Source of the DNA: Solenopsis invicta
Taxonomy: Eukaryota; Arthropoda; Insecta; Hymenoptera; Formicidae
NCBI RefSeq assembly: GCF_016802725.1
Contig: NC_052679.1
Span: 4,092,001 to 4,156,000 of the forward strand
Reading direction: 5' to 3'
DNA length: 64,000 nucleotides
Every line of letters starts with the position of its first letter. Within the stretch, counting starts at the first letter, position 1. This document shows positions 26,019 through 37,756 of the stretch, piece by piece. The notes under the pieces are model-generated. The model saw nothing but the letters and a program-made list of their open reading frames with translations. It did no database searches and was not told the origin of the DNA. The position numbers and the translations under genes are program-made.

Positions 26019-27776
26019 GAAAGAGATAAAAAAGAAGAACGCGGGGATGGGCTGCGACTCCAGAGCCAGCATTCCGGCGGATTGATCGCGAAGCGGACGG
26101 ATCGCGAATCAATACGATCGGGACGTATGGTTGGTGGTACCGCTCACGCACAAAAGCAAACGTTCTCCAACGGAGAGCGCGGGACTTTGCTCTCGCGATC
26201 GCGATATCGCGTTGCAATAAGGGTCGTCGCGTTCGCCCGGCGGCGACGGTATCGCCGGTGGGGTCGTTCAACCCTTATTATATTATAGCCCGGAGACACA
26301 CTCGGCCCCGTGATACATGTTATTGCAACGGGGATCACCCACCGTCCCCTCCTCCCGCCCCCCGCGTTTCGCTAGCTCACTCTCCTCCGCATCGCGTGCC
26401 TCCGCAAAGCGGACTTTGCGATTTGACGATTCGCGCTCATTCAAGGCTGATGGGATCCGGCGATTTAAACGGCGCTCCGTATGCACACGATTGTTTATAC
26501 TATCACTATTGCCGGACGGCACCCGCGGCACTGCGAGAGATCCACCGTGTTTCGCGACTCGTCGCGGGAAGGGGAGGAAAAATAAAATAAAAATAAAAAA
26601 TAAAAAGTGTCGCAACCTTCCGGGTCCGCGACCGTGTCGTTCCCCGTGGACGCGCAGCCGCCAATCAGAAATTATTCACAAATATCGAAGAGCAATATGG
26701 CCGTTAGTAGCTGCCAATCGAAAATTGCCCGCAAATCCGAAAAGCGATTCGCGGACACGGACACGAGCAGCCCCGCGCGGTCCGGGGAGTCGAACAATCG
26801 GGCACGGCTGACAGCACTGACGTTCGCACTGTCAAACGCACGAATGTCATCTTAATGTAAGATGCCTCCTTCAGCTGCTACACTGCCCGGAGTCCCTTTG
26901 TCGTTGCAGCTGTGCGACCCAAGCCGCGTCGCTCCGATTGACATCGGAGCGGAGTTTTGCCACATCGAGCGCACATTCGACGCTACCTAACCTTAGCTGC
27001 GACGACGCGTAGAAATACTCGGAACAGCTAGACACCAAATTAGCAGGCAGCGGTTAGCGAATGTTTAGAACAGACTGTTTCTTACCAATCTCAAATCTAT
27101 GTAACAGTTCACCTGATTCTCGACTTCTCTTCTATTTTTCTCTGCGGACGCGGACAGAGAGTATGAGGTCACCTCTTTAAGTGCCTTCCCAACAAATACC
27201 AAGTCGTTCCGAGAGCGAGAGAGCGAGATTTCGGAAGGGAGCTAGGGAACGCGAGGATCGTGGGAGAGAAAGGCGTCGGAGAAAGAAATCGTGGAGAAAT
27301 GGGCGGATAGAGCGCGGAGCGAGGGCGAGAGAGCAGGAAACGCGATACGCGTGTGTGCATACGCAGACCGAGGAACAAAGGCAACAACGATGGAGATGGC
27401 GGAGGCCGCCGAGTCCGGACAGCACCCTCGGGATCGCGGGACACAACGGCGTTTCGACGAGACGAAAGGGGAGAGATCGAAGCAGAGGCGACGGCATCGC
27501 GGCCGACGAGATCCTGGACTCTCGTCCCCGTCTTTGTCCGTCCGTCTGCTCGCTCGCTCGCTCCCTCTTCGTTCACTCGTACGCTCGTTCGTTCGTTCGT
27601 TCGTTCGTTCACTCGCTCCTTCCTCGTCGCGCTCGCTCGCTCATTCGCTTACTCGCTCGCTCGCTCGCTCGCACGCTCGGCTTACCCGTTCTCAGCACGA
27701 GACCGTTGTTCCTGTTTTTCCGACGCGACCTCCGCGGGTAGCCGCGCGTAGACGACGAAAACGACGCGCTCGGCAT
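20278..27776 (-). CDS. FBXO11: F-box only protein 11 (SCF ubiquitin ligase substrate receptor)
   Basis: This is a substrate-recognition subunit of an SKP1-CUL1-F-box E3 ubiquitin ligase, expected in nucleus and cytosol. Coding exons are 27776-27686, 24100-23795, 23569-22775, 22525-21673, 21576-21356, 21014-20796, 20713-20506 and 20407-20278. They join in frame with GT-AG introns to about 940 residues, close to the vertebrate protein. Visible in order are a proline/glycine-rich N-terminus with the family motif SPYDLRRK, an F-box at about residues 146-190 (ELPDEVLLTIF then EQDLCRVSQVCKRF), a long parallel beta-helix of carbohydrate-binding/sugar-hydrolase (CASH) repeats at about 220-828 with recurrent HHGxxGGIYVHE-type turns, and a Cys/His-rich UBR-type zinc finger at about 846-915 (CQTCNTTDRNAICVNC, FFCDCGAGTLS). 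Exons 2-8 are certain. Exon 1 (first in-frame ATG at 27776) is inferred from a good donor and matching phase 1; another first exon is possible. A Ser/Thr/Asn/Gly-rich insertion lies near 23,100-23,180. Confidence 0.96.
25032..25060. repeat. CA microsatellite
   Basis: About 14 uninterrupted CA units followed by GCGCGC, within FBXO11 intron 1. Confidence 0.95.
25247..25271. repeat. CGG trinucleotide repeat
   Basis: About eight CGG units in FBXO11 intron 1. It creates runs of Arg codons in chance open frames on both strands. Confidence 0.9.
25973..26015. repeat. GA microsatellite
   Basis: About 21 GA units, preceded by GGGA-rich sequence, within FBXO11 intron 1. Confidence 0.95.
27541..27680. 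repeat. GCTC/GTTC tetranucleotide repeat cluster
   Basis: Runs of GCTC and GTTC units lie just inside FBXO11 intron 1, next to the proposed exon 1 donor. A similar CGAG repeat opens the window at 61-95. Confidence 0.9.
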
Positions 27777-28362
27777 CTTCGTGTCGTCGGCGGCCCTCGT
27801 CGGCGGTCGTCCTCGTGTCCGTCCTCGTTGCCGTCGTTGTCCTCCTCCTCCTCCTGCTGCTGCTACTGCTCTACCACCTCCTCCCCCACCTCCTGCCTCT
27901 CCTGTTCCTCCGCTGTCGATCGCGGCTCGTCGCACTTCTCGTATGCGAGGACGCGTCAAGCACCTTCCCCGGCAGTGGGGCAACCGCCGCGGTGCCGTGT
28001 TCGGCGGACGCCCACGGCAGAAGCTGCCAAAAGCTTAGGATGCACTACACAATAGCGACACTACCACCGTGCATGGCGGCCATCTTCTTGGTCTCTGCTC
28101 GCCGACTGGCCCAGAGGGCAGCCGCCAATCGGACAAGTTTCTGCCCCGCGAGTGCGTGCGGTGCACCCCCCACCCCCCATTCGACCCGCACCGTCACACC
28201 GTCTCAACCCTCTGCCGCTGCAGCGCCTCTATCTCTCTTTCACTCTCTCTCTTTCCTTCTTTCTCTCTTCCCCGCGGTCTCCGCCAACGCCACTGGGCTT
28301 ATTACCGAGCCCCCCTTCCGCAGTGGAGCGCGACACAGGCGACCGACATCGGTTATGGAGTT
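27777..28362. promoter_or_regulatory. Probable bidirectional promoter of FBXO11 and RCE1
   Basis: The chosen ATG codons of FBXO11 (minus, 27776) and RCE1 (plus, 28363) face away from each other across 586 bp. The interval is strongly GC- and CpG-rich with CTC/CTG and CT runs and no clear TATA box, as expected of a broad housekeeping-type promoter. It must also hold both 5' untranslated regions. Shared control is inference from geometry and composition; it depends on the FBXO11 first exon being right. Confidence 0.55.
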
Positions 28363-30358
28363 ATGGAGGCCGCGGAATCGAGTACCGATAGCTCGCCGAA
28401 TTGCACCTTCGCGATCCTCGCGTGCCTCGCGCTCTCGATCGTCTACGTGGCGAGCCTATATGTCTGGAGTTCGCCGCACAACAGGTACGTGTGCGGTAAC
28501 GCGTCCGCGGTAGCGAAACGTCGTCGTCGACGACGGCGGCGGCGTTGTCGCGATCACCGCATACTCTCGACGTCAATGGATCGTTCCCCCCCGCGCGCTG
28601 CTTCCTCCTCCTACTCCTCTCAAATGTCCATTTAGCGAGGACTCCTCGCGCGGAGGAGACTCGCCCCTCCGTCTCGTCGGAGCGCACTCGTCTGTTCGGT
28701 AAACCGCTCGCGATCGCGAACCGTCCCGCACCGACCGGATGAATGCTGTGTGACTGACGCACGCAGTCGTCCGCACGTGGTGGCGCTCCCTGTCGCGGTG
28801 CTGCTCCTGGCGTTTCTGGACAAACGGCGCCAGCGCCACCCAGCGTTGGCTAGGGACGCTACGCGCCATCATGTCGAGTGCGCCGTCTAGCTCGTACGCG
28901 ATAAGCTGTGATAAGTGGCGTTCGTTTGGCGCGACATTCGAATCTGAATGTGACAACGTACTAAACATGCGCTTAAAATAATTGCTTCATACTTTTATAA
29001 AATTATTCGAATTAATAATTTATACCGATACATTTTATAAAATGTTTTGTGACGTTTTATATCAATGTTAAATGATAAATAGATCAGTTTACAATTTTCT
29101 CCTATTTTTCTTTGATAGTAAAAATTAATCGTCAGTTTTAATATTAAACAAGCGTAATTTATGCAATCTAATATAGGATTTCGATCACAATTATAAAATA
29201 ATCACAGCTAGGCTAAGATAAATATCAATTTTTCTCGAGAACTATATATAATAAATTAACATATTTACTTATAAAAACAAAATATTTGATGTACTTAAAT
29301 GTTAAGTTTTATACTCGACACTTTATGTTTTAGAGAGCATCCGTCGACCATAAAGAAACGATTTTTTAGCGTATTTGTCATGACTCTTGTTTCACCAGCG
29401 CCCTTGTACTTTGGACTAAATGAGAAAATATTTCGAGAGGTATTTTTCGTTTACACGCGATTAGATGATCCTGCATAATCATTTTATAGATAAATTTATT
29501 TCATTATCTAACAGGCAACCATCTGGGATATGCTGGGCCTTCGATGGGTGGGTTTGGTACAGGCGACTGTGATATCGTTGCTCCTAACGATGATCCTGTT
29601 TCTAGGTCCCTTAAGTTTACAGGGATTCAACGGACGACTGTTCACCGGTTGGTATCCAAAATCAAACCGAATGGCCCAACAATTAATAGATGTACATCTG
29701 TCTTAGAGCCCATATACTGGCTGGGAGGTTTACGAACTTTAACTTGGTGGAGAAATCAGGTGGTTGCTCCATTGTCCGAGGAGTGGACCTTTAGGGCATG
29801 CATGTTGCCGTTGCTTCTGCAATGCTTCACACCGACTACTGCCATATTCGTGTGCCCCCTCTTCTTTGGGGTGGCTCACTTCCATCATGTGGTGGAGAGA
29901 GTAAAGATGGGAATGAGCATTAAACGCGCGTTAGTTATATCCTGTAAGTTTTGACGGGGATATCTAGGAATCTATGATGTACAACGAACTAATTTGCGTT
30001 GAATTTAGGTTTTCAATCTGCGTACACGACAATTTTTGGGGCGTACGCAGCCTTCCTCTTTGCGAGAACAGGTGAGGTCATCTTACCTTCTTTTTCTTAT
30101 TCTAAAATCGAGTTTTTGTTTTTATTTTATATATTTTTCTTAGGACACTTCATTGCACCATTTGCCGCGCATTCATTTTGCAATCACATGGGATTTCCCG
30201 ATCTTTCTGAAATAGCGGCATATAAGGATCCATTGAAAAGAGCTGGATTCATGTGTCTGTTTGTGATTGGCTTGGTTGCCTGGTGCTTCCTGTTGATGCC
30301 AATGACTCATCCGTCATTGTTCAATAATAATTTATTTTGGACTAAACACTTTATATGA
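28363..30358 (+). CDS. RCE1: CAAX prenyl protease 2 (type II CAAX endopeptidase)
   Basis: RCE1 is the multipass ER-membrane protease that removes the last three residues from prenylated CAAX proteins such as Ras and lamins, after prenyl transfer and before carboxyl methylation. Coding exons are 28363-28484, 29334-29439, 29515-29647, 29707-29943, 30009-30071 and 30144-30358, giving about 291 residues. The conserved catalytic motifs are all present: EExxxR as SEEWTFR (about 145-150), FxxxH as FFGVAH (His 178), and HxxxN as HSFCN (His 230, Asn 234). A hydrophobic N-terminal segment (ILACLALSIVYVASLYVW) and several later ones fit a multipass protein. Intron 3 is only 59 nt; without it the reading frame appears broken. 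An in-frame ATG lies upstream at 28069 with no stop between, but the extension would be low-complexity CT-derived sequence, so 28363 was chosen. All catalytic residues are intact. Confidence 0.95.
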
Positions 30359-30957
30359 GACACGTCCGATCTTTAACAAATAGGACATAACAAATTCTAG
30401 GGTTAAGTATTTTTACGCAGAATTTACTGCAGTTGTTCCACCAATCTACCGGTTTACATTGTTGTGGAATATTTTGTATTTATGTCTGACAGAGTACAAT
30501 ACTTGTCTGTCGAAGAATATTGCGAGAATTAAAATTAATTCAGACTAATTTCAACTATGTATTCGATAACGATATATAATTTAACTGATCGTGCAATTTG
30601 GCGTTGTTACAAAATATATCACCGTAGTGCCTGAGAGTTAGACTTTTATAGTGGCGCTTACGAATGTCACAACAACTACTAGATAGACGAACGTATTCGT
30701 AAAACTAAAATGTGCAAAAGATCTCTAACTCAAATTATTATTTACGAATTGTCGCATTTATATGCCGCAACATTACATTATTTCACGATCACGATCTGTT
30801 AAATGTTATCGATATTTTCAAACAGAGATTTTTGTAAACAAAAGTTAATGTAATCTAATGAGAAAATTTCTAAAACGATCTTTCTAATCGTCTACTTTTA
30901 TAACAGTCTATATGTATAGTGTATATACGATGTCTATATGGCAGTGATAAATATTCA

Positions 30958-30963
30958 AATAAA
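30958..30963 (+). terminator. Candidate RCE1 polyadenylation signal
   Basis: A canonical AATAAA hexamer lies about 600 bp after the RCE1 stop codon in AT-rich sequence. I noticed no earlier canonical hexamer on this strand. In AT-rich DNA such a hexamer can occur by chance. Confidence 0.35.
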
Positions 30964-32350
30964 TATATACACGTACCATCGCCATACACTCATACCAATG
31001 GTTTATTTAAATCACAGAAGTAATGCGGATACGCAACAATTATTATTATAAGTTTTATATATGTATATGTACATCGATGAACGCTATACATTATATATGC
31101 AGTAAAGCCATTGTAAAGTAATTGTATATAATGAGAGTACAATTCGGTTTTCGAATATGTGTAATATTTTAAATTGCACACATAATGTATATCGTTCTTT
31201 AATCGAGAGATGAATGGTCAGCTTCTTGAATAATATTCAGGGCATGAAATGTTGATACAATGTTGAAATAGATATAAGCTAGTGTTTAGCTTTACAGTCG
31301 AAGCAAAATCCCTATATAGAATTATTTAATATATAACGACGGTTACAATGATTTACAATTTATTAACATTTATCAGAATTTAAAAAATATGATAAACTTG
31401 TTTTAATGCGTTGCGAGACATTAAAATAATGTGACAAATAACATGATTTCGTGTATGATCAGCTCGTATTTGATTTACTTTGTAACATCGATAAAGAATA
31501 TATATAAACAAAACGTTTAACTTATACTATCAGTTCATGATTCCATCGAATGTCTATTCCTTCCCTTACCTTATTAAACAAGACAAAATATATAAATTTA
31601 CATTTCGAACAATATAAATATCATAAATAAACATAATATAATTAAGCTCCTAAATATTAATAAAATTTCTGAAATAGTAAATTTTCGAAAAATTTTGTTA
31701 TTATATGTCAATATTAATAACAATTAATAAATTAGTACTTTTGGGTACGTTCAAAAGCGATAGCATTATCAAACTTTCTTAAAAATATAATTTAATAAAC
31801 ATCTACATATACTTACGCACAAGAAAAAATTTCCTATTAAAATAATCGTTTCAACATTAATGGCTATAAAGTTCATAAATGCAGTCATGTCCTTTGCTGT
31901 ATTATTTATAAATTGCACTGTGTTTAAGATAAATAGTGAACTCCGGTTTTAATAGATATGAAAATTAGAGATGGGATCAAGTTCAATAAGTATTTAAAAA
32001 TCTAAACCAAATCCAAGTTTCACTTTCTAGAATTCAAATAATATTCATAAGAAATAATATTTTAGACATTTATACTTGCGAAATAATCGACTAGAAATCC
32101 TCGAATTTTAAAATTTGTAAGCATCTGCAAGAATTCGAGAAATGTAGTGATAAATAATTTATATCATAAAGAATCTTTTACAAGTAATACTTGACATTCT
32201 TAGTAAATAAATTTTTTTACTAGAAATAAAATTTCCAGTAAAATACTTGTAAAGAATTCGAACACATTTGGCTCAAGTTTATTTAGAAATAATACTATTA
32301 TGTTTTAAGGTACTCGTAAAAGGTTTGAATCTATTTTGTCTACGTTTGAG

Positions 32351-32356
32351 TTTATT
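32351..32356 (-). terminator. Candidate KCTD3 polyadenylation signal
   Basis: TTTATT on the plus strand reads as AATAAA on the KCTD3 strand, about 240 nt beyond the KCTD3 stop codon. A second copy lies at 32278-32283. Either could serve; nothing in the sequence decides between them. Confidence 0.35.
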
Positions 32357-32594
32357 TTACTTTTGTGAAAATGCTTTTACTTTTCAAAATAATTATAAAC
32401 TTCGAGATTACGTAAGCTTACTTGTAAGATTAAGACTTAATCCCATCGTTAGTGAAAATGCAAAGATGGTGATTTAGGAACTATGGCTACAGACTTTTTG
32501 ACGGCTCAGCTGCTCATTAATAAATAAATAATTAAATAAATGCAGATTCTGATTGCGTGCACTTTGGCACAACGTACCTCGAGCAGATACATTC

Positions 32595-35500
32595 TCATGT
32601 CTGACTTGGTCCAGGCGCTGGGTCTGGATTTTGCGATTGATTGAGAAACAATACGTTGCTCGACTTAATTCTAGGTCCAGCTGCGAGCAACGAAGGAGAC
32701 GGACTGATGCAAGGCGTTGAGCAATGACTGTTGCTCAGATCACATTGATCCAACAACTTCCAGAGTTCTTCTGGCGTAGGTCCACCAGAGGTGTCTTTTG
32801 CTAAAAGATATGGAAATCGTAAAAATCTAGCAATAAATTTCGTGTCAACGAGATCAACACAAAAAATCTTTTAAAAAATTATTATAGAAATAACAATTAT
32901 ATACCATTAAAGATATAATTGCAATAATTTATATATAGGCAATGTTTTATCTAAACAGGGAAATCAATCCAAACAAAAAAATTAATTTTTACGAAGAAAG
33001 TTAATTATATCTAAATATGTATTATAAAATAAACATAGTTCCTAAAAAACCTCTCTCAAATAAGTATGACTTATACTAATTTTCTTCTTCCTGCAGTACT
33101 TTAGATGTGAGTCATACTAGCCAATTCCGTTACGTCACTACAACGGGAGAGAGTAACGTACCTTGAGTGGCATTGAAAGACGGATCTAATGCCGTTGTGA
33201 GATCCCACATTTGAATAGTGCCGTTAGAATGACCAGTGAATATAAAACGTCTGGGCCTTGAGCCCATGCGACTAGAACCTTCACACTCGTGCACGTAGAA
33301 TGAGCTTATGATACTGCCGTCCACAGACTGTATTACGCAAACTCTTTTTCCATTCGACGCTAATCGTACGAACAACTGATCAGTTTCGGGTACGACTTTT
33401 TGCACAAACACTTGCTCATCATCTTGTTCGCCGAATGGTCCTACGCACATTTTATTCAAATATCACATTAAGAACGTAATTTTGAAAAATATTTAATGAA
33501 AATAGAAACATTGGAATAAAAGAGTTATAAAAAAATAATTCCAGATCGGAGAAAGAATGGTGATAGTTCAAAGATATTGCAACGTACCAAAATCGTTGCC
33601 AGCGTTATAGCTAACGCAAGGATCTATTGCTTCCAAAGAAACAATTTTGAAACTCGCCTCGGGCGTTGATCCTGGTTGAGTCGAAATCATTCCGCGGAAT
33701 CTTGTCACCGCCCAACTTCTAACGTGATTATATTCCGAGCAAACCGACACTAAATATTTTTCCGAGAGTGTTACCTGTTACATAATTTACATATAAATTA
33801 AATTAATACGATATTGTAATTTAACGTACAATATTAACATAAAACTCTGTTGGATACATATTGGTGCTAAACATACTTTGGTTACGCTGCTTTGATGCAC
33901 TGTGAAAGTTTGGAATAGTTGCGGACCGTGACCAACAGTTTCGGGATGCTGAACGATTACTCTGACACTTCCAGATTTGGTGCCATAAGCGATTTCTATC
34001 CAATTTCCGCAAAGACCTATATTGGGAGTGATACATTTTTAAAAGAATGTACTTTATATTTCATTAATCATCTGATACACTTTGAGAATTAGAAAGGGAA
34101 CATTATCAGTTGATTATACAAATAACAATATTATATGCTAATTGAGATCTTCAATTTAAGCTAGATCTACCTATCAAATTCAATATTGTACTGTAATATA
34201 AGAATAAGATGAAATTTGACAGTGTATCAGAGGATTAATTACTAATATAATAGCTACAATAATGAAAAATTTTGAAAATATAGACGTAACATGATGTAAT
34301 ATTTAAATAACATATGTGCTCAGATGAGTATTATTAATAAAAAATAATACGTATATGATGTCTTGAAGCTCACAATGCCTCATGCTGCACATTGCAACAA
34401 TAAGCACAAGCTGTTTATAAAAAAATATAACGGTGTATATATATAATTACAACTATACTTCATAATTTAAGCAATATGTTTACATGTGCAGATATTAATA
34501 ATTAACGTTATTTAAAATTAATTTTTGTACAGATTTAATAAAAAGAAAGTAAAAATTACCTATATAAAATTGTCACTACCAACGAAAAAAAGTACACAAG
34601 CAAAAATACATGTTTTCTATTACCTCCCTTTCCCCTCTCAGATGCTGGCATGGAACATATTACTATGAATAGAAAGAGCAAGCAAGCAGCTCTAACAAAC
34701 AAATTAGATTAACTGAATCCACTGCGTAAAGTATTGTTAAGAAATAAAAAGAACATCGCGTTAGTACAACTGGAAGCATAAGGATAGCAGGGTTGTGTAC
34801 ACAAGTTGTGCTATCTCTAATATCGTAAGTGTCTCGTGTTCGTACTTTCGCAGAAAGAGACGTGTACAATTTGCATTCATATTCTATTAAAACAAATGTG
34901 CTTATAGACACGCTTCTATGTAAATGTATATTTTTTTTTTTTTTCATATTTTCCGATATAAAAAGATACCTATGCGCCAGTGCATTGATGTAAAATTTAA
35001 TGCTACTATCTGGAGAGGAAGAGGATGTACGTTCGCTGCTATTTAATCGCATGATTCACATTTGATGCAATCAACATAAAGATGAAGGCGGATGACGCTT
35101 TGTTTTGTATGACATTTGCTGGACGTAAGAAAGCAGAAGGTCTGCTTACATCGACCCATACTTGCCTTGTGCTATTTATCCAGTTGTACGAGAAATGATG
35201 AAGCAAAGAATGTAATAATAAACTCTCATTAATATCTTTAAGGACCAACATCAAACCTCTTATATCATTCCTATAATATCTTAATGAATAAAATATACAC
35301 GCCGGTTAGTAAAAACAATTATATTTACTCCTATATGATCACTAATGATTTGTTAACATATTTAATAATTTATAGTAACTGAAATAATGATCCTCGCGAA
35401 ATAAAGTTGTTGTATTGGTGACGTTTGTTATTACATTCTGCATTAAAGCAGTCTTAATAAAAAATTTTGATAAAATACGTCACTCGTTGAGATCGTTTCT

Positions 35501-37756
35501 TAACAAATAGTTGTCTCTAAAGGAAAAGTCACCTAAGATTTCTTTATCTCATTACTCGTCGAGATTTTTATATTAAAAGAAAAATAAATATAAAAGGAGA
35601 CTTACTAGTCTTTGGCGTCAAATATACAGATATCGCAGTTATAGGATCGTAACTCGGATCTCGATATAACTCAGTCACAAGCAGGTCGTTATCCTTCATT
35701 CGCAAAGGAAATTTTTGCATGTCTGTAATTCATACAATAACCAAAATTATTCCATAATTTTAAATTTAAAAGAATTGTTTTGTGTCCTACTAATGCTCTG
35801 AAGTTATTAAAAATATTCTTTTATAAATTCAAATACTTTTAATATTTAAAGCCCTAGAATGTGATTTTTAAACTCTTGTAACTCTTTTCTAATGCATAAA
35901 TTGGTAATAAGTAAAAAAATATTCAAATTTTTACTTAGAAATATAATATCTTTCTTGCTTACCAATATAATAAATAGAACCGTTGTTACAACCTAATAAA
36001 AGAAAAGATCCAGCCGTATCAAATGACAGGATGGGCACTACGTCTTGTATCTGCCAGTGATGAGTCATCGCATGCCATACTCCAATTTTTCCGGTCGGTG
36101 ACAATGCAACCAACTGGCTGCCAATAAAAAATAAATATTCTACACGCACATTCAAATTGAACGTGCCCACGTTGATTTTGATCCCTTCCTCGGACACACC
36201 CCAGAGTCTTACTTGACTGCCATAAGAGATTGCGACCATTTTACCATCCGCGCCACTTCCCATCTTCGCGTTTATTGCCACACGTTCTATTATACACTCG
36301 ATATGCGGACTGGTAAACACATGTTGCCATCCGGATGAGTCTTTCAGCCGGTAGCACGTAATAAAATGCGCATAAGCGATCACTATCCAATTGTGATGGG
36401 CTTTTATGATTTGCACTCTTAAAGGGTCCACCCATGACGAAACTACAATCAGTGTTACTTCATTAATATTAGAAATAGAAAATACAATGGAAAGCACATT
36501 TTCTTTTTGAACATTATTATTATATTTCTTTTTTTATGAAAGAGCTATTTTGTTAGTGTAACTTAGAGAATTATTACCTTGTTGTGCTCCAAATATTAGA
36601 CCGATATCATTTTTATACAATTTATTTAGATCAGCTGAGTTGTTTCTTGCATGTCTCAGATCTAAAGATGGTGTGCGAGAATGCGGAAGGCCGCGTTGTG
36701 GCAATCGATAATCTAAAGAGGAATTTCTCATATGTGTTGCTAATGCACTTTTATGACTTTGTGGAACTGCAACAAAACAATTGCTTGTTAGCTTTTCATT
36801 TAATGTTACATTATATGACTGTTTTACATATATAAATAAAATATTCTAGATAAATATAATCTCACTAATAGTAAAATTATTGATAAAAATAAATACCATT
36901 GGCATTTTGATTAATAGAGTTAGTGGTTGTCACAGATTGCGAGGTAGATGGTCCGTCGACTCTAGAGTGTGAAGTAGAACTAACTCTAATATGAACCGAT
37001 ACGTCACTAACGTTTGATGTTACTGCAACAGGTTCTTGAAGTGGTATACCTTTAAAAAACAAATGGAATAGTTGCAGCTTATTGTAATATGTGATAAACA
37101 ATATAATTCTATAGCAGTAACTTACTTGGAGGTGGTAAATAACCATAAAACAGTACATCACCGCAAGATGACTGAGTCAAATCTTCACAGAGCATCAACC
37201 GTTTAACGAGAGGAGTGATGCCATAGTATTCGGCTTCGTGCCTTAAAGTTCGAATATCTACATTTTTTAGATCAATGTCCTTAGTACGAAGATAGTTCAA
37301 TATAATGGAGAATAACTTTGGGTCTCTATCTATAAAAAGTGCACCAGTCTCATCCTTGTAACTGTCGATTCTATTACTTAACAATGCTGTGAAGAAAGAA
37401 TCTTGAATCCATATTAGAGTTTGACGAGACGTAGAGAATCTGAAAAGAGGTACGGTTGTTACATATTTTAAACATATTTTAAAAATCTAGTAGGCAAGTG
37501 ATGACAGTAGGAAGGTAATAAATTTAATTTAAGATCCATTGAGAGAATTTAACATGAAATCAAAAATTAATAAAGATATTAAAGCAAAAGTGTAGAATAA
37601 GATAAAAAGAGACATGAATCCAAATAGCAAGTTCAAGAGTTGACAGGATTAAGTAAACAATTGATGATGGAAAAACGATTGCCGGCCAAAAGTCTACCTG
37701 GTGCCGCCAACATTCAGGTGAACGATATCGCTCACGCCTAGATGAGCCGCAGCCAT
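32595..37756 (-). CDS. KCTD3: BTB/POZ and WD40-like scaffold, KCTD3/SHKBP1 family
   Basis: Insects appear to have one protein for what in vertebrates is the pair KCTD3 (HCN3 channel partner) and SHKBP1 (binds the adaptor CIN85). Exons are 37756-37698, 37439-37126, 37049-36897, 36766-36578, 36442-35963, 35722-35606, 34016-33877, 33774-33588, 33440-33162 and 32800-32595. All join in phase with GT-AG sites to about 707 residues. Residues 9-105 are a T1-type BTB domain (DIVHLNVGGTR at the start, DETGALFIDRDP within it). A Ser/Thr-rich linker with no clear domain follows (about 125-238). Residues 240-640 form a WD40-like beta-propeller with very conserved stretches (GSFLLLGCNNGSIYYI, WAVTRFRGMISTQPGSTP, GSRPRRFIFTGHSNGTI). 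The C-terminus holds a conserved LWKLLDQCDLS block followed by a Ser/Pro-rich tail. Start chosen as the first ATG before the BTB core. Function in insects is inferred from family membership only. Confidence 0.95.
34017..35605 (-). other. Large intron of KCTD3
   Basis: This 1.6 kb AT-rich intron separates the exons ending at 35606 and starting at 34016, and it is by far the longest in the gene. It contains a T-run at about 34,930-34,944. I see no exon or recognisable element in it. Confidence 0.75.

Larger units (their letters stand above)
24101..27685 (-). other. Intron 1 of FBXO11
   Basis: A 3.6 kb intron, if exon 1 is right. The half near the promoter is CpG-rich and contains many overlapping chance open frames caused by low-complexity DNA. 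It includes GCTC/GTTC repeats (27,541-27,680), a GA run (25,973-26,015), a CGG run (25,247-25,271) and a CA run (25,032-25,060). No convincing further exon is seen. Confidence 0.55.
30359..32594. other. Convergent intergenic spacer between RCE1 and KCTD3
   Basis: About 2.2 kb of AT-rich sequence separates the two stop codons, which face each other. It must hold both 3' untranslated regions. Around 31,980-32,350 there are loosely related blocks resembling CTTGTAAARAATTCGAA, suggesting decayed local duplication. I see no coding exon. Confidence 0.7.

Noticed and set aside
28069..28362. A 98-residue N-terminal extension of RCE1 from an upstream in-frame ATG
   Set aside because: The extension is translated CT-rich low-complexity DNA, and the family starts shortly before the first membrane segment.
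24829..28635. Many long Arg/Ser/Pro-rich open frames on both strands
   Set aside because: They arise from stop-poor CpG-rich and simple-repeat DNA in FBXO11 intron 1 and the shared promoter. Only the phase-matched exon 1 candidate and RCE1 exon 1 were kept.
29544..29954. A frameshifted or pseudogenised RCE1
   Set aside because: A 59-nt intron with a good acceptor explains the change of frame, and all catalytic motifs remain intact.
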